64,000 nt of DNA from Bin87 sp965203985 (GCA_965203985.1 CBDBDS010000013.1:620001-684000), one strand, 5' to 3'; counted from the first letter of the stretch, positions 8,085 to 17,497 are shown. Notes: generated from the letters alone by a model not told the origin. Numbers and translations are program-made.

Positions 8085-8816
8085 GTGGTCACCGACGGGC
8101 CATCCGACCTTGACTTGCTGCGGCACGGGGAGATCCTGAGCTGCGACCTGACGCGGCAGGGTTCGAACTACACTTATCTGGCCGAGTTGTCCCTCGGCGA
8201 CCGCTACGGCCTGGCCATCTACAAGCCCCGGCAGGGCGAGTGGCCCCTGTGGGACTTCCCCAGCGGCACGCTCTACAAACGGGAGTATGCGGCCTACCTG
8301 CTGAGCCACATCCTGGGTTGGGACTTTATTCCGCCGACCATCATCCGCGAAGGGCCGGGCGGCGTCGGTTCGGTCCAGCTTTACGTGGACCATAACCCCA
8401 GGGAAAACTACTACACCATCACGCGTGAGGAACTGAGCGAGTGCGACGCCGACCAACTCCGCACCATCTGCTGCTTCGACCTGGTTGCTAACAACACCGA
8501 CCGCAAGCCCGAGCACGTCATCCGCGCCCCCGATGGCAAGCTGTGGGGCATCGACCACGGCCTGACCTTTCACGCTGATACCAAGATCCGCACCGCCATC
8601 TGGGACTTTGCGGACGAGCCGATACCGGATCGCCTGCTGGAGCCTCTGCGTAACCTCTGCGGACAGATACTGGCGCCGACGGGAGACGTTGCCGAGCTCC
8701 TGTCCATGATGGACGCCGCCGAGGCCCGCGCCCTGATGCAGCGGCTCCAGTGGGTCTTGCAGGAAGGGACCTACCCCGGCCTCCCGGGCTATCGCCGCCG
8801 CCGCCGACGGGGATAG
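8085..8816 (+). CDS. SCO1664 family protein (PI3/PI4-kinase-like fold)
   Basis: The 243-residue protein has conserved features of SCO1664-like proteins, related to the PI3/4-kinase fold. These are an N-terminal strand region (YTYLAELSLGDRYGLAIYKP), a TLYKREYAAYLLS helix, the catalytic-loop-like VANNTDRKPEHVI, and the metal-site-like WGIDHGLTFH. The start is GTG 8085. It follows the DUF3090 gene closely and probably forms an operon with it. Kinase activity is inferred from fold only. Confidence 0.8.
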   Translation: MVTDGPSDLDLLRHGEILSCDLTRQGSNYTYLAELSLGDRYGLAIYKPRQGEWPLWDFPSGTLYKREYAAYLLSHILGWDFIPPTIIREGPGGVGSVQLYVDHNPRENYYTITREELSECDADQLRTICCFDLVANNTDRKPEHVIRAPDGKLWGIDHGLTFHADTKIRTAIWDFADEPIPDRLLEPLRNLCGQILAPTGDVAELLSMMDAAEARALMQRLQWVLQEGTYPGLPGYRRRRRRG

Positions 8817-8827
8817 GCAACGCTGAC

Positions 8828-8980
8828 GTTAACTGTCCAGACTTGCGAGTGTCATTGCGAGCGAAGCGCGGCAATCTCGTTGGCGTAGGGGAGCCTATTG
8901 AGGCGGACGTGGCTGCTACGGTGTCGAGATTGCCACGGCGCAAGCGCCTCGCAATGACGACTTCCTTGGATTGTAAACAC
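8828..8980. repeat. M1 MITE-like repeat, copy 2
   Basis: The left end GTTAACTGTCCAGAC and degenerate right end GGATTGTAAACAC frame a C palindrome (GTCATTGCGAGCGAAGC ... GCGCAAGCGCCTCGCAATGAC). It lies between convergent genes. Confidence 0.75.
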
Positions 8981-8983
8981 GCC

Positions 8984-9646
8984 CTAGTCGCCCCCCGCCA
9001 GCAGCCCGTAGTCGAAGTGCTCCAGGTTCTCGATGATCACGTCCGCCGCCGAGAGGTCCAGGTGGCGAGTGGAATCGGTCAGCGTGCAGACCGTGTAGGC
9101 CCCCGACCCGCTGGCCGCCGTCAGGCCGATGGGCGAGTCCTCGATGGCCACGCACTCCGTGGGTTCCAGCCCCAGCAGCCGCGCGGCCTTGATGTAGATG
9201 TCCGGCGCCGGCTTGCCGTTTTCGATGTCGTCTCCGCCCAGCGCCACCGGGAATGCATCGGTCAGCCCGATCACCGACAGTTTCAGGTTCACCCACTCCC
9301 GCAGCGATGACGACGCCACCGCGATGGGCAGGCCCCGCCGCTGCGCTTCGGCGATCAATGCCCGTACCCCCGGCCGCGCCACCAGATCGGAGCGCAGCAC
9401 GTCCTTCACCACCTCGTTGTAGCCGGCCAGCAGTTCCGCCGGCGTCTGCGGTATCCCGCGCAGTTCCTTGACCCGCACCCAGGTCTCCTCCACCGTGGTG
9501 CCCAGCAGGTAGCGGTTGTTCTCCTCTTCTGTGATCGGCGCGGCGCCGCACCGTTCCACCATCACGTTCACCGCCTTGTGGAACAGCGGCTCGCTGTCCA
9601 CCAGCACGCCGTCCATGTCGAACAATATCCCCTTGTAGCCAGGCAT
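8984..9646 (-). CDS. HAD-superfamily hydrolase, beta-phosphoglucomutase-like
   Basis: A 220-residue HAD phosphatase of the beta-phosphoglucomutase/phosphatase subgroup. Motif I is FDMDGVLVDSE, with nucleophile Asp10 and acid/base Asp12. Motif II is AVASSS, motif III Lys lies in GKPAPDIY, and motif IV is IEDSPIGLTAA. The four-helix cap occupies roughly residues 18-85. It is probably a cytoplasmic sugar-phosphate phosphatase or mutase; the substrate cannot be read from sequence. It is monocistronic, with repeats on both sides. Confidence 0.85.
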   Translation of the reverse strand: MPGYKGILFDMDGVLVDSEPLFHKAVNVMVERCGAAPITEEENNRYLLGTTVEETWVRVKELRGIPQTPAELLAGYNEVVKDVLRSDLVARPGVRALIAEAQRRGLPIAVASSSLREWVNLKLSVIGLTDAFPVALGGDDIENGKPAPDIYIKAARLLGLEPTECVAIEDSPIGLTAASGSGAYTVCTLTDSTRHLDLSAADVIIENLEHFDYGLLAGGD

Positions 9647-9677
9647 ATCCGGTTGGTCCTCCTTTGGTTGTATTTCT

Positions 9678-9961
9678 TCACGCGTACCCAGTTTGCGGAG
9701 GGGAAACGTCAGAAGCAGGATTTACGAGATTAGAGGATTTTCAGGATTGTTGCCATCCTCGCCGTAGCTCTCACGCGTACCCAGTTTGTCATCGCGAGGA
9801 GCGCAGCGACGTGGCGATCCCGTTGCGGAAAGAGACCCCGTTGCCATCACGAGATTGCCACGCTCCGCTCGCAATGACCGATGGGGGAAACTGGGTACGC
9901 ATGAGCGCCGTAGCCAACTCAATCCTGCCAATCCCGAAATCCGGCAAATCCTGATTCTAAC
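9678..9961. repeat. Nested repeat: O/R2 unit interrupted by an O/C unit
   Basis: An outer O end (9678, CACGCGTACCCAGTTTG) is followed by the R2 left arm (9708). A second O end (9777) opens a C palindrome (9787-9880) that closes with AAACTGGGTACGCATGAG by 9904. The R2 right half then resumes (about 9918-9961, ending AAATCCTGATTCTAAC). A complete O/C unit therefore sits inside an R2 unit. Confidence 0.8.
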
Positions 9962-10287
9962 AACCATCCAGCAGCTTGATTATGGTTGCTATCCCGTAAA
10001 ACACGGCTTTGGCCCATCCCATTATAAGCGGATCAACTGCTACGGCTGATCCTCCGTGAATTACGGCGCTGATGCTGACGAAGTTCGCCAGTTCAGCAAA
10101 ATCCGCGTTTCTGGTCTGCCAGCGCGTTACCAATCAGGTCGTGAAGGCGATCCCGAATGGTGACACCGAAAAGTGTCACCCCAGCAATCGATCTGGCGCA
10201 AACCACCGTCGCCATCGTTCCATGTCGGCATTATATCAAGGAGCCCCAACACGCAGGGCTTGTGCAAAGTTCATCCCGGCGGCAAAT
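9962..10287. other. Intergenic region, nothing recognised
   Basis: About 325 bases between two R2-type repeats. It is less GC-rich than the genes. I see no coding frame with protein-like composition, RNA gene or promoter I would defend. Confidence 0.4.
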
Positions 10288-10374
10288 GTCAGAAGCAGGA
10301 TTTGCCGGATTTTGAGATTTTCAGGATGTTCATAAATCCCGAAAATCCTCTAATCCTGGTAATCCTGCTTCTGA
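10288..10374. repeat. R2 palindrome, short copy
   Basis: Arms GTCAGAAGCAGGATTTGCC and GGTAATCCTGCTTCTGAC enclose inner AT-rich imperfect repeats. It is flanked on both sides by a short matching sequence (CTTGTGCAAAG left, CTTTGCACAAG right) that extends the palindrome. Confidence 0.85.
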
Positions 10375-10406
10375 CAACGACTTTGCACAAGCCCTGGTAT
10401 TCCCTA

Positions 10407-10435
10407 TTGACTCGCATTGGGCGGCAGTTTATGTT
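10407..10435 (+). promoter_or_regulatory. Sigma70-like promoter of the first binding protein
   Basis: TTGACT (10407-10412), a 17-base spacer, and TATGTT (10430-10435). The same arrangement, including the CTATTGACTCGC context and GGCAGT in the spacer, recurs before the second binding protein, which supports a functional promoter. The predicted leader to the start codon is about 170 bases. Confidence 0.65.
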
Positions 10436-10614
10436 ACATCCGCTTTCCAGATCGGTCTAAATCCTGCGAAGCTCTACTCCTATATGGATGTAATTCGTAC
10501 CGGTTAGTACAAATGCCGGCGGATGTTCGACAGCGCAGTCGTTGATCAAGACGGGACGAACTGCGACACGGCACAGTTACCTGCCTTATTCTTCGAAAAT
10601 TTGGAGGTTCTGAT

Positions 10615-12516
10615 ATGAGGCACCAACGGCTTCCATTAGGTCGACTACTGGCAGTCACGCCATTGGCTCTCGTGCTGATGGTTGCGGTAGCCTGTGGAAC
10701 AGCAGGGGAAGCGCCCGCCGCCGCGCCGGCGGCCCCGGCGGCAGAAGCAACCGCGATGCCCGCTGCGGCCATGGCGGAAAGCACTCCTGTCGCGAGCTCA
10801 GGAGGGTCCGGTAGTTCCGGGCAGGCGATGCCCGCGGCTACCGCCATTCCCGAACCGACGGCCATGCCGGAAACCTCGGCCATGATGGGACCCAGAGGGA
10901 CTTTGACCTTCGGATTGCCCCTGGTCCCGCCGTTCCACGTCTTCCCGACGGTGACCGAAGGAGCCGGGTATCACCACAACGGATTCACCACCTCGGAGAC
11001 CCTGGTTCACATGAGCGAAGACCGGGAGATTGTTCCCCGTCTGTTCAAGGAATGGAGCGTTGCTCCGGACAACGTCACCTGGACGTTCAAGCTGGTAGAG
11101 GGCGCCCAGTTCCACAAAGGCTACGGGGAACTGGATGCGGAAGGTGTCATCTGGAGCATGATGATCAGCGGCGGCAAGAGCTCCCGGGTAGGGTATAACG
11201 CCCATATCCGCAGAATCTGGGGAGTCGCCGGCGACGTCAAGGAAGGCAAAACCGTCACCGACATCATGGACGAAGGGCGGGTCAAGGCGATTGACAAGTA
11301 CACCATCGAGCTGAACACCGGGACGCCACAGTACGACACCCTGAGCCTGCTGGCCTTCCCGCACGTCAACATCATCAGCAAGGCGCAACTGGAAGACGTG
11401 GGTGTGGACGAGGCGAGCCGGAACATGTCCGGAACCGCCCCATGGGAGTTCCAGGAGCACCAGAGCGACCAGTTCACCCGGTGGTCCGCGGTGGAAGACC
11501 ACTGGCGCAGGACTCCCGAGTTTGCCGAGATGGTATGGCAGCACATTCCCGAAGAGAGCACCCGGGTCGCCAACTTTAAGACCGGGCAGTTGACGGCGCT
11601 GGAGATGAACCTGGACTCCATCGCCGCGGTCAAGGACGAGCCGGGCACCAGCCTGTTCAAGATAGCCGGCGGCAGCGCGGCGAGCATGGCCTTCTATGGC
11701 AACTGGTACGTGGGGCTCAACGCTGACGGATCACGCACGCCGGAACACATTGAAAGAGCCCCCGGCTTCGATCCCACTTTGCCCTGGACCTCCGGCAACC
11801 CGGACCCCGCGTCCGAGGAATGGCAGAATGCCGCCAAGGTGCGAACGGCCCTGTCCATCGCCATCGACCGCCAGACCATCGCGGATAGCCTGCTGAGCGG
11901 CGAGGCGATTCCCGACCCGCTGCCGGCATGGTCGTTCCACCTGGACAAGCTGCCGGCGGAGTACCGGCAGTGGGAGTTCAATCCTGAGAAAGCCAGGCAA
12001 CTGCTGGCCGAGGCCGGCTATCCCGACGGGTTTGAAATCACCCTGACGCCCCTGGGCGGCTCGAATTACCTGGAAGTGACTTCCGCCATCGCCCAGATGT
12101 GGGACCAGATCGGCGTCAAGGCCAACCAGCAGAACCTGCCCTACAAGACCTTCCGTCCGAGCATAGTGGAACGGACCTACAACCAGGCGTACCAGCACAC
12201 CCACGTGGCGGTTGACCCCCTGGACCGGTGGTCCGGCGCCTTCAACCACGATACCGCCTGGAACTTCGGCGTGGACCACCCGGTCCTGCGGGATCTGATG
12301 GCGGAAGCCCAGGGCACCGTCGACAACCAAGCGAGGTACGCGATCATGGCCGAGGCGGCGAAGTTCATGTACGACAACGCCCTGTCGGTCGGCCTCTATG
12401 CCCAGAACCAGGTGTTCGCCCTGAACGGGGACACGGAACCCTGGCCCGAGCACCTGAACTACGCCGAAACCCGGGACCTGACCGCGCTGGAGTACGCTCC
12501 CAACCTCACGCAGTAG
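10615..12516 (+). CDS. ABC transporter solute-binding lipoprotein, family 5 (peptide type), paralog 1
   Basis: The 633-residue binding protein has a lipoprotein signal ending VAVAC, with lipidated Cys27. An Ala/Pro/Thr/Met-rich low-complexity linker follows (about residues 30-90), then the family 5 (DppA/OppA-like) domain beginning GTLTFGLPLVPPFHVFP. Family features include the ETLVHMSEDREIVPRLFKEW opening and WTFKLVEGAQFHKG. TTGGAGG lies 8 bases before ATG. A near-copy follows at 13011, then two permeases at 15439 and 16439, so this is probably a receptor of that importer. The ligand may be a peptide or another organic solute. Confidence 0.9.
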   Translation: MRHQRLPLGRLLAVTPLALVLMVAVACGTAGEAPAAAPAAPAAEATAMPAAAMAESTPVASSGGSGSSGQAMPAATAIPEPTAMPETSAMMGPRGTLTFGLPLVPPFHVFPTVTEGAGYHHNGFTTSETLVHMSEDREIVPRLFKEWSVAPDNVTWTFKLVEGAQFHKGYGELDAEGVIWSMMISGGKSSRVGYNAHIRRIWGVAGDVKEGKTVTDIMDEGRVKAIDKYTIELNTGTPQYDTLSLLAFPHVNIISKAQLEDVGVDEASRNMSGTAPWEFQEHQSDQFTRWSAVEDHWRRTPEFAEMVWQHIPEESTRVANFKTGQLTALEMNLDSIAAVKDEPGTSLFKIAGGSAASMAFYGNWYVGLNADGSRTPEHIERAPGFDPTLPWTSGNPDPASEEWQNAAKVRTALSIAIDRQTIADSLLSGEAIPDPLPAWSFHLDKLPAEYRQWEFNPEKARQLLAEAGYPDGFEITLTPLGGSNYLEVTSAIAQMWDQIGVKANQQNLPYKTFRPSIVERTYNQAYQHTHVAVDPLDRWSGAFNHDTAWNFGVDHPVLRDLMAEAQGTVDNQARYAIMAEAAKFMYDNALSVGLYAQNQVFALNGDTEPWPEHLNYAETRDLTALEYAPNLTQ

Positions 12517-12807
12517 ACCGGGAGAGCGTCACAGAGCATCGAGCTGGCTTACGGTCGGAGCCGAAGCCGGTTCGACGGCAACCGTGGGAACCGTTAGCCT
12601 GATGCGATTGCAGGTCTGCCGGCACTGATCGAGCAGCGCCGGCAACGGTTTCCCCAGAGAGGCTGAGGCTGAATGTACCGGGTCCTTGCTCCAACCCCAG
12701 CCGGCCATTCCCGCGCCGCTCCGGCGGTGAACTCCGGTGCGCTGCCGGAGCCGATTTGCTCGGGCACTCCCGGGACGGCCGTCAGTTAAACATATAAATA
12801 TTCGCTA
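12517..12807. other. Trailer of the first binding-protein gene
   Basis: No gene. The first roughly 50 bases (GAGAGCGTCACAGAGCATCG and on) resemble the sequence after the second binding-protein gene at about 14904-14950. The duplicated unit therefore appears to include a 3' trailer. I see no clear terminator hairpin with a T-run. Confidence 0.45.
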
Positions 12808-12836
12808 TTGACTCGCGGGGGATGGCAGTCTATTTT
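12808..12836 (+). promoter_or_regulatory. Sigma70-like promoter of the second binding protein
   Basis: TTGACT (12808-12813), a 17-base spacer, and TATTTT (12831-12836), in the same CTATTGACTCGC context as the promoter at 10407-10435. It implies the two receptor genes can be transcribed independently. Confidence 0.65.
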
Positions 12837-13010
12837 ACCCTGACGTTTTCGGGGCAGTCTAAAAGCTGCGCGGAGCCGGCCCGCTATCGAGCGGATTCGT
12901 GCCAATGCCGACGGACGATCTTACGACGGCACGGGCATCGGTCGAGACGGGACGAGCTGCAACGCGGCACAGTGCACTGCCCTATTATTTCGGAATTCGG
13001 AGGTTCTGAT

Positions 13011-14903
13011 ATGAAGCACCCACGGCTCCCATTGCCCCGACTGCTGGCTTTCGCCCCATTGGCCCTGGCGCTGATGGTCGCGGTAGCCTGCGGAACGGCG
13101 CAGGAAACGCCGGCCGCCGCGCCGGCGGCCCCGGCGGCAGAAGCAACCGCGATGCCGGCGGCGGCCATGACGGAAAACACTCCCGCCGCCAGTTCAGGCT
13201 CAGGGCAGCCCAGCGCCGCGGCCACCGCCGTTCCCGCCGCGACGGCCATGCCCGAAGCCTCGGACGTAGCGGCGCCCCGGGGGACTTTGACCTTCGGGCT
13301 GCCCCTCGTCGCCCCGTTCCACGTCTTCCCGACGGTCACGGAGGGAGCCGGGTATCACCATAACGGCTACACCACCGCCGAGACCCTCCTTTACATGAAC
13401 GAAGACAAGGAGATTGTTCCCTGGCTGTTCCGGGAATGGAGCGTTGCCCCGGACGGCGTCACCTGGACGTTCAAGCTGGTAGAGGGCGCCCAGTTCCACA
13501 AGGGCTACGGCGAACTGGATGCGGAAGGCGTCCTCTGGAGCCTGATGATCAGCGGCGGCGAAAGCTCCCGCGTGGCGTTCAACACCCACATCCGCCGGAT
13601 CTGGGGGCTGGGCGGAGACGTCAAGGAAGGCACGACCGTCACCGGCGTTATCGACGAAGGCCGGGCCAAGGCCATCGACCGGTACACCATCGAGGTGAAC
13701 ACCGGGACGCCGCAGTACGACACCCTGGGCCTGCTGGCTCGCCCCCACGTCAACATCATCAGCAAGGCGCAACTTGAAGAGGTGGGCGTCGACGAGGCCA
13801 GCCGGAACATCGCCGGCACCAGCCCGTGGTCATTTGCCGAGCACCAGAGCGACCAGTTCACCCGGTGGGACGCGGTTGAAGACCACTGGCGCAAGACGCC
13901 CGAGTTTGCCGAACTGCGGTGGCTGCACATTCCCGAGGAATCCACCCGCGTGGCCAACTTCCTCACCGACGGACTCACGGCGATGGAAATGAACCTGGAC
14001 TCCATCGCGGCGGTGGCGGACCACCCGGGCACCGACTTCGTCCGGATAGCCGGCGGCAGCGGCGTTAGCATGGCCTTCTACGGCAACTACTACGTGGGAG
14101 TGAACCCTGACGGTTCGCGTACGCCGGAACACGAAGAGAGAGTCCCCGGCTTTGATCCTTCTCTACCCTGGATTTCCGGCAACCCGGACCCCGCATCCGA
14201 GGAATGGCAGAACGCCGCCAAGGTGCGTACCGCCCTGTCCATCGCCATTGACCGCCAGTTGATCTCCGACACGCTGCTGAGCAGCGAGGCCATCCCGGAC
14301 TCCCTGCCGGCGTGGGCGTTCCACCTGGACAAGCTGCCGGCGGAGTACCGCCAGTGGGAGTTCAACCCGGAGAAGTCCAAGCAGTTGCTGGCCGAGGCGG
14401 GCTATCCCGACGGGTTCGAGATTACCCTGACGCCCCTGGGCGGCTCGAATTACCTGGAAGTGACTTCCGCCATCGCCCAGATGTGGGCACAGATCGGCGT
14501 CAAGGCCAACCAGCAGAACCTGCCCTACAAGACCTTCCGCCCGGGCATCGTGACCCGCACCTACAACCAGGCGTACCAGCACACCCACGTGGCGGTTGAT
14601 CCGCTGGACCGCTGGTCCACCGCTTTCAACCACGAGAGCGCCTGGAACTTCGGCATGGACCACCCGATCCTTACCGATTACATGAACCAGGCCCAGGGCA
14701 CCGTTGACGACGCGGCGCGGTACGAGATTATGGTTGAGGCGGCGAAGTTCGTGTACGACAACGCCCTGAGCGTCGGCCTCTATGCCCAGAACCAGGTCTT
14801 TGCCGTGAACGGGGACACGACCCCCTGGAACGATCACCTGAACTACGCCGAAACCCGTGACCTGACCGGGTTCGAGTACGCTCCCAACCTCACCGATCAG
14901 TAA
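13011..14903 (+). CDS. ABC transporter solute-binding lipoprotein, family 5, paralog 2
   Basis: This 630-residue protein is a close paralog of the preceding gene, with the same lipobox VAVAC (Cys27), the same Ala/Pro linker, and near-identical stretches such as EYRQWEFNPEK and GFEITLTPLGGSNYLEVTS. The real start is ATG 13011 behind CGGAGG; a frame extending 63 codons upstream crosses the promoter and leader and is not translated sequence. The leader between promoter and start is also similar to that of paralog 1, so the duplication includes regulatory DNA. Differences cluster in the linker and the middle of the domain. Confidence 0.9.
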   Translation: MKHPRLPLPRLLAFAPLALALMVAVACGTAQETPAAAPAAPAAEATAMPAAAMTENTPAASSGSGQPSAAATAVPAATAMPEASDVAAPRGTLTFGLPLVAPFHVFPTVTEGAGYHHNGYTTAETLLYMNEDKEIVPWLFREWSVAPDGVTWTFKLVEGAQFHKGYGELDAEGVLWSLMISGGESSRVAFNTHIRRIWGLGGDVKEGTTVTGVIDEGRAKAIDRYTIEVNTGTPQYDTLGLLARPHVNIISKAQLEEVGVDEASRNIAGTSPWSFAEHQSDQFTRWDAVEDHWRKTPEFAELRWLHIPEESTRVANFLTDGLTAMEMNLDSIAAVADHPGTDFVRIAGGSGVSMAFYGNYYVGVNPDGSRTPEHEERVPGFDPSLPWISGNPDPASEEWQNAAKVRTALSIAIDRQLISDTLLSSEAIPDSLPAWAFHLDKLPAEYRQWEFNPEKSKQLLAEAGYPDGFEITLTPLGGSNYLEVTSAIAQMWAQIGVKANQQNLPYKTFRPGIVTRTYNQAYQHTHVAVDPLDRWSTAFNHESAWNFGMDHPILTDYMNQAQGTVDDAARYEIMVEAAKFVYDNALSVGLYAQNQVFAVNGDTTPWNDHLNYAETRDLTGFEYAPNLTDQ

Positions 14904-14959
14904 GGTCAGGAGGGCGTCAGAGAATGTCGATATGGCTACGGCTCCGGCCGTAAGTTAGC

Positions 14960-15394
14960 TTGGCGGCAAGCATACTCACCATCGCTGGGCGCGCAGGGCT
15001 TGGATTTCTTATAGCCCTCGTGCTCAGCTATGTGGGTGTGTGGGTCGCGTGGGGCCTGTATTATTTCTTCACCGACACCTCATCCAAGCTGCTTCGGGAC
15101 TTGATGTTCCTGGGGGGCGCGGCAATCGGGGCCGGACTGGGCGGCTCGCTGACGTGGCTGCGCCTGGACGGCAATACGTTGCCGACGCTGTTGCTGATCG
15201 GATCTGCGGGTCTCGGGGGCGGGATCATCGGGTCCTGGATGGGGTACGAATTCGCGCTGGGTCGTGAAATCAAGTGCTGCTCCGCCCCGCCCATCAACGC
15301 CTTCTCCTACGCGGCGTTGGGCGCGGCCGTGGCAGCCAACGCGGGAACCCTGCTGCTGGGAGTAGTGAGAGAAATCGTCACCTTCAGGCGATGA
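14960..15394 (+). CDS. Small multi-pass membrane protein (about 144 aa)
   Basis: Four hydrophobic segments are visible: about 7-36 (GFLIALVLSYVGVWVAWGLYYFF), 48-65, 75-95 (glycine-rich, ILLIGSAGLGGGIIGSWMG-like) and 113-135. The likely start is TTG 14960; the exact start is uncertain. It sits between the binding-protein genes and the permeases on the same strand, so it may be an accessory of the importer, but no family is recognised. Confidence 0.5.
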   Translation: MAASILTIAGRAGLGFLIALVLSYVGVWVAWGLYYFFTDTSSKLLRDLMFLGGAAIGAGLGGSLTWLRLDGNTLPTLLLIGSAGLGGGIIGSWMGYEFALGREIKCCSAPPINAFSYAALGAAVAANAGTLLLGVVREIVTFRR

Positions 15395-15438
15395 GACCGG
15401 ATTGAACGTATCTGAACATCTGATGCTGGGACCTTGAC

Positions 15439-16359
15439 ATGCAACGGTTTTTGGTACGCCGATTTTTCCTGATGATAATCACGCTGCTCGCGGTGTCGAT
15501 GATCATCTTCGTCATGGCGCGGGTGGGTGGTGACCCAAGATCACTGCTCCTGGACGACCACGCCACCCAGGAGCAATGGGAGTTGCTGGGGGAGGAGTTG
15601 GGGCTGGATAAGCCCCTGTACCACCAGTACGCGATTTTCATGGGCGGGGTGCTGCGCGGTGATTTCGGCGAGTCGATCAGCCAGCGCCGGCCGGTGCTGG
15701 AGGTAGTTGCGGAGAAAATCCCGGCGACGCTCCAGCTTGGCGGGGCCGCCTTCCTGCTCGCGCTCATTGTCGGGATACCCCTCGGCGTGATGTCGGCAGT
15801 GATGCGGGGCAGTATTCTGGACCAGGTCGGGAGGGCCGTGGCCTTGATCGGGCAGGCGGCGCCGTCTTTCTGGCTTGGCATCATGTTCATTTTCTTCTTC
15901 GCGGTGTACCTGGGGTGGGTCCCGCCTTCCGGCCGGCAGGACTGGAACAGCTTCGTGCTGCCCACAATCACCCTGGCGTGGGGCGGGTTCCTGGCCGGCA
16001 GCCTGCGGTTGATGCGCTCGGCGATGCTGGACACGCTGGACACGGAATACATCAAGCTGGCGCGGGCCAAAGGGTTGCCCGGCCGGGCGATCATCTGGAA
16101 GCACGCCTTTCGCAACGCCCTGATACCGCCGTTGACCCTGGCCGGCGTGTCCATGCCGGCTATCCTTACCGGCTCCATCACCACCGAGCTGGTGTTCGCG
16201 TGGCCGGGAATGGGCCAGCTGGCGGTGCAGGCCCTCTGGTCGTCGGACTACCCTCTGATCCAGGGGCTGACCATCATGTTCACGCTGGGGTATGTGTTCA
16301 TAGCGCTGCTGGTTGACATCCTCTACGCATACATCGACCCCAGAATCCGATACCTGTAG
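15439..16359 (+). CDS. ABC transporter permease, DppB/OppB type
   Basis: A 306-residue inner-membrane permease of the peptide/nickel class. It opens with FLVRRFFLMIITLLAVSMIIFVMARVGGDP, typical of DppB-type proteins, has six predicted membrane segments, and carries the cytoplasmic coupling loop YIKLARAKGLPGRAIIWKH that contacts the ATPase. It ends VDILYAYIDPRIRY, the family's usual tail. It pairs with the DppC-type permease that starts 80 bases downstream. Confidence 0.92.
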   Translation: MQRFLVRRFFLMIITLLAVSMIIFVMARVGGDPRSLLLDDHATQEQWELLGEELGLDKPLYHQYAIFMGGVLRGDFGESISQRRPVLEVVAEKIPATLQLGGAAFLLALIVGIPLGVMSAVMRGSILDQVGRAVALIGQAAPSFWLGIMFIFFFAVYLGWVPPSGRQDWNSFVLPTITLAWGGFLAGSLRLMRSAMLDTLDTEYIKLARAKGLPGRAIIWKHAFRNALIPPLTLAGVSMPAILTGSITTELVFAWPGMGQLAVQALWSSDYPLIQGLTIMFTLGYVFIALLVDILYAYIDPRIRYL

Positions 16360-16438
16360 GAGATACGGATCCTCGACGAGTGCAGCAGTTACCGCCGCAT
16401 CGAGAATTCACGTTTCCAGAGAAGGCCCGGAGAAACCA

Positions 16439-17494
16439 ATGGCCAACGCTACAGTTCTTTCTCCCTCCCAACCCGTCATCGTGCGAGCGCTGAAGGCCAT
16501 CTCGCGCTGGCGCCGCCCGGTGCTGATTATTCCGGTGTTCATCCTGACCTTGGTAGTGGTGGCCGGGATCACCGCCGACTGGATCTCCCCATACGATCCG
16601 GAGGTGGGGGACCCGAACCACCGTCTCCAGCCGGGGTTCTGGGCATACGAGCCGGTGCCGCCCGTGATAATAACCAAAGAGGTGGTGGCGGTAATCAGCC
16701 CCAGCGACATCGAAAAGCAAAAAACACAGATCACCGAATACAACGCCAGGCAGATAGACCCCAACGCGGTTATCGGCGACAAGCTGGACGTGGTGGTCCG
16801 GGAAGGCATCGATACTCTGTACATCCTGGGCACCGACCACCTGGGGCGTGATCTGTTTACCCGGATCATTTACGGCGCGCGCGTTTCCCTGGTGATGGCC
16901 GGCCTGACGCTGGCGGTGGGCGGCACCATGGGCACGGTGCTCGGCCTGACTGCCGGATGGCACGGCGGGTGGGTCGACGAGGTCGTAATGCGCATGGTGG
17001 ACATCATACTTGCGCTCCCTCTCATCCTGGTCGCCCTGGTATTGGTGGTGGCCCTGGGACCATCCTTCCAGCTGATTATCGTGATCATGGCGATAGCTAT
17101 CTGGCCACTCTTCACCCGCGTGACGCGCGGGGAGGTGCTGCGCGTCAAGACCGCAGACTACGTCGCATTGGCCCGCGTGGCCGGGGCCGGCACCATTCGC
17201 ATCATGATCGTCCACATCCTGCCGGGCATAGCCAACAGCGTGATTGTGGTGGCAACTCTGCTGGTGGGTGTGGTCATCCTGCTGGAGGCCGCGTTGAGCT
17301 TCCTGGGCGCCGGCGTGCCGCCTCCGACACCCGCCTGGGGGTCCATGCTTTCCGAGGGCCGTGACCGGATCGCAATCGCGTGGTGGATTTCGACGCTGCC
17401 GGGGCTGGCGATATTCATGACCGTGCTGTCCCTGAACCTGTTCGGCGACTGGCTGCGCGATGCCCTGGACCCCAGGCTGCGCCAACTGGAGTAG
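16439..17494 (+). CDS. ABC transporter permease, DppC/OppC type
   Basis: A 351-residue permease. The first membrane segment at about residues 27-47 (VLIIPVFILTLVVVAGITADW) is followed by an extended extracytoplasmic region (about 48-130), then five more segments. The signature DHLGRDLFTRIIYGARVSL and the coupling loop YVALARVAGAGTIRIMIVH are visible. I set the start at ATG 16439 behind GGAG; a longer frame overlapping the DppB gene lacks protein-like sequence. No ATPase gene follows: a repeat and a HEPN module come next, so the ATPases must be encoded elsewhere. Confidence 0.92.
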   Translation: MANATVLSPSQPVIVRALKAISRWRRPVLIIPVFILTLVVVAGITADWISPYDPEVGDPNHRLQPGFWAYEPVPPVIITKEVVAVISPSDIEKQKTQITEYNARQIDPNAVIGDKLDVVVREGIDTLYILGTDHLGRDLFTRIIYGARVSLVMAGLTLAVGGTMGTVLGLTAGWHGGWVDEVVMRMVDIILALPLILVALVLVVALGPSFQLIIVIMAIAIWPLFTRVTRGEVLRVKTADYVALARVAGAGTIRIMIVHILPGIANSVIVVATLLVGVVILLEAALSFLGAGVPPPTPAWGSMLSEGRDRIAIAWWISTLPGLAIFMTVLSLNLFGDWLRDALDPRLRQLE

Positions 17495-17497
17495 CCA

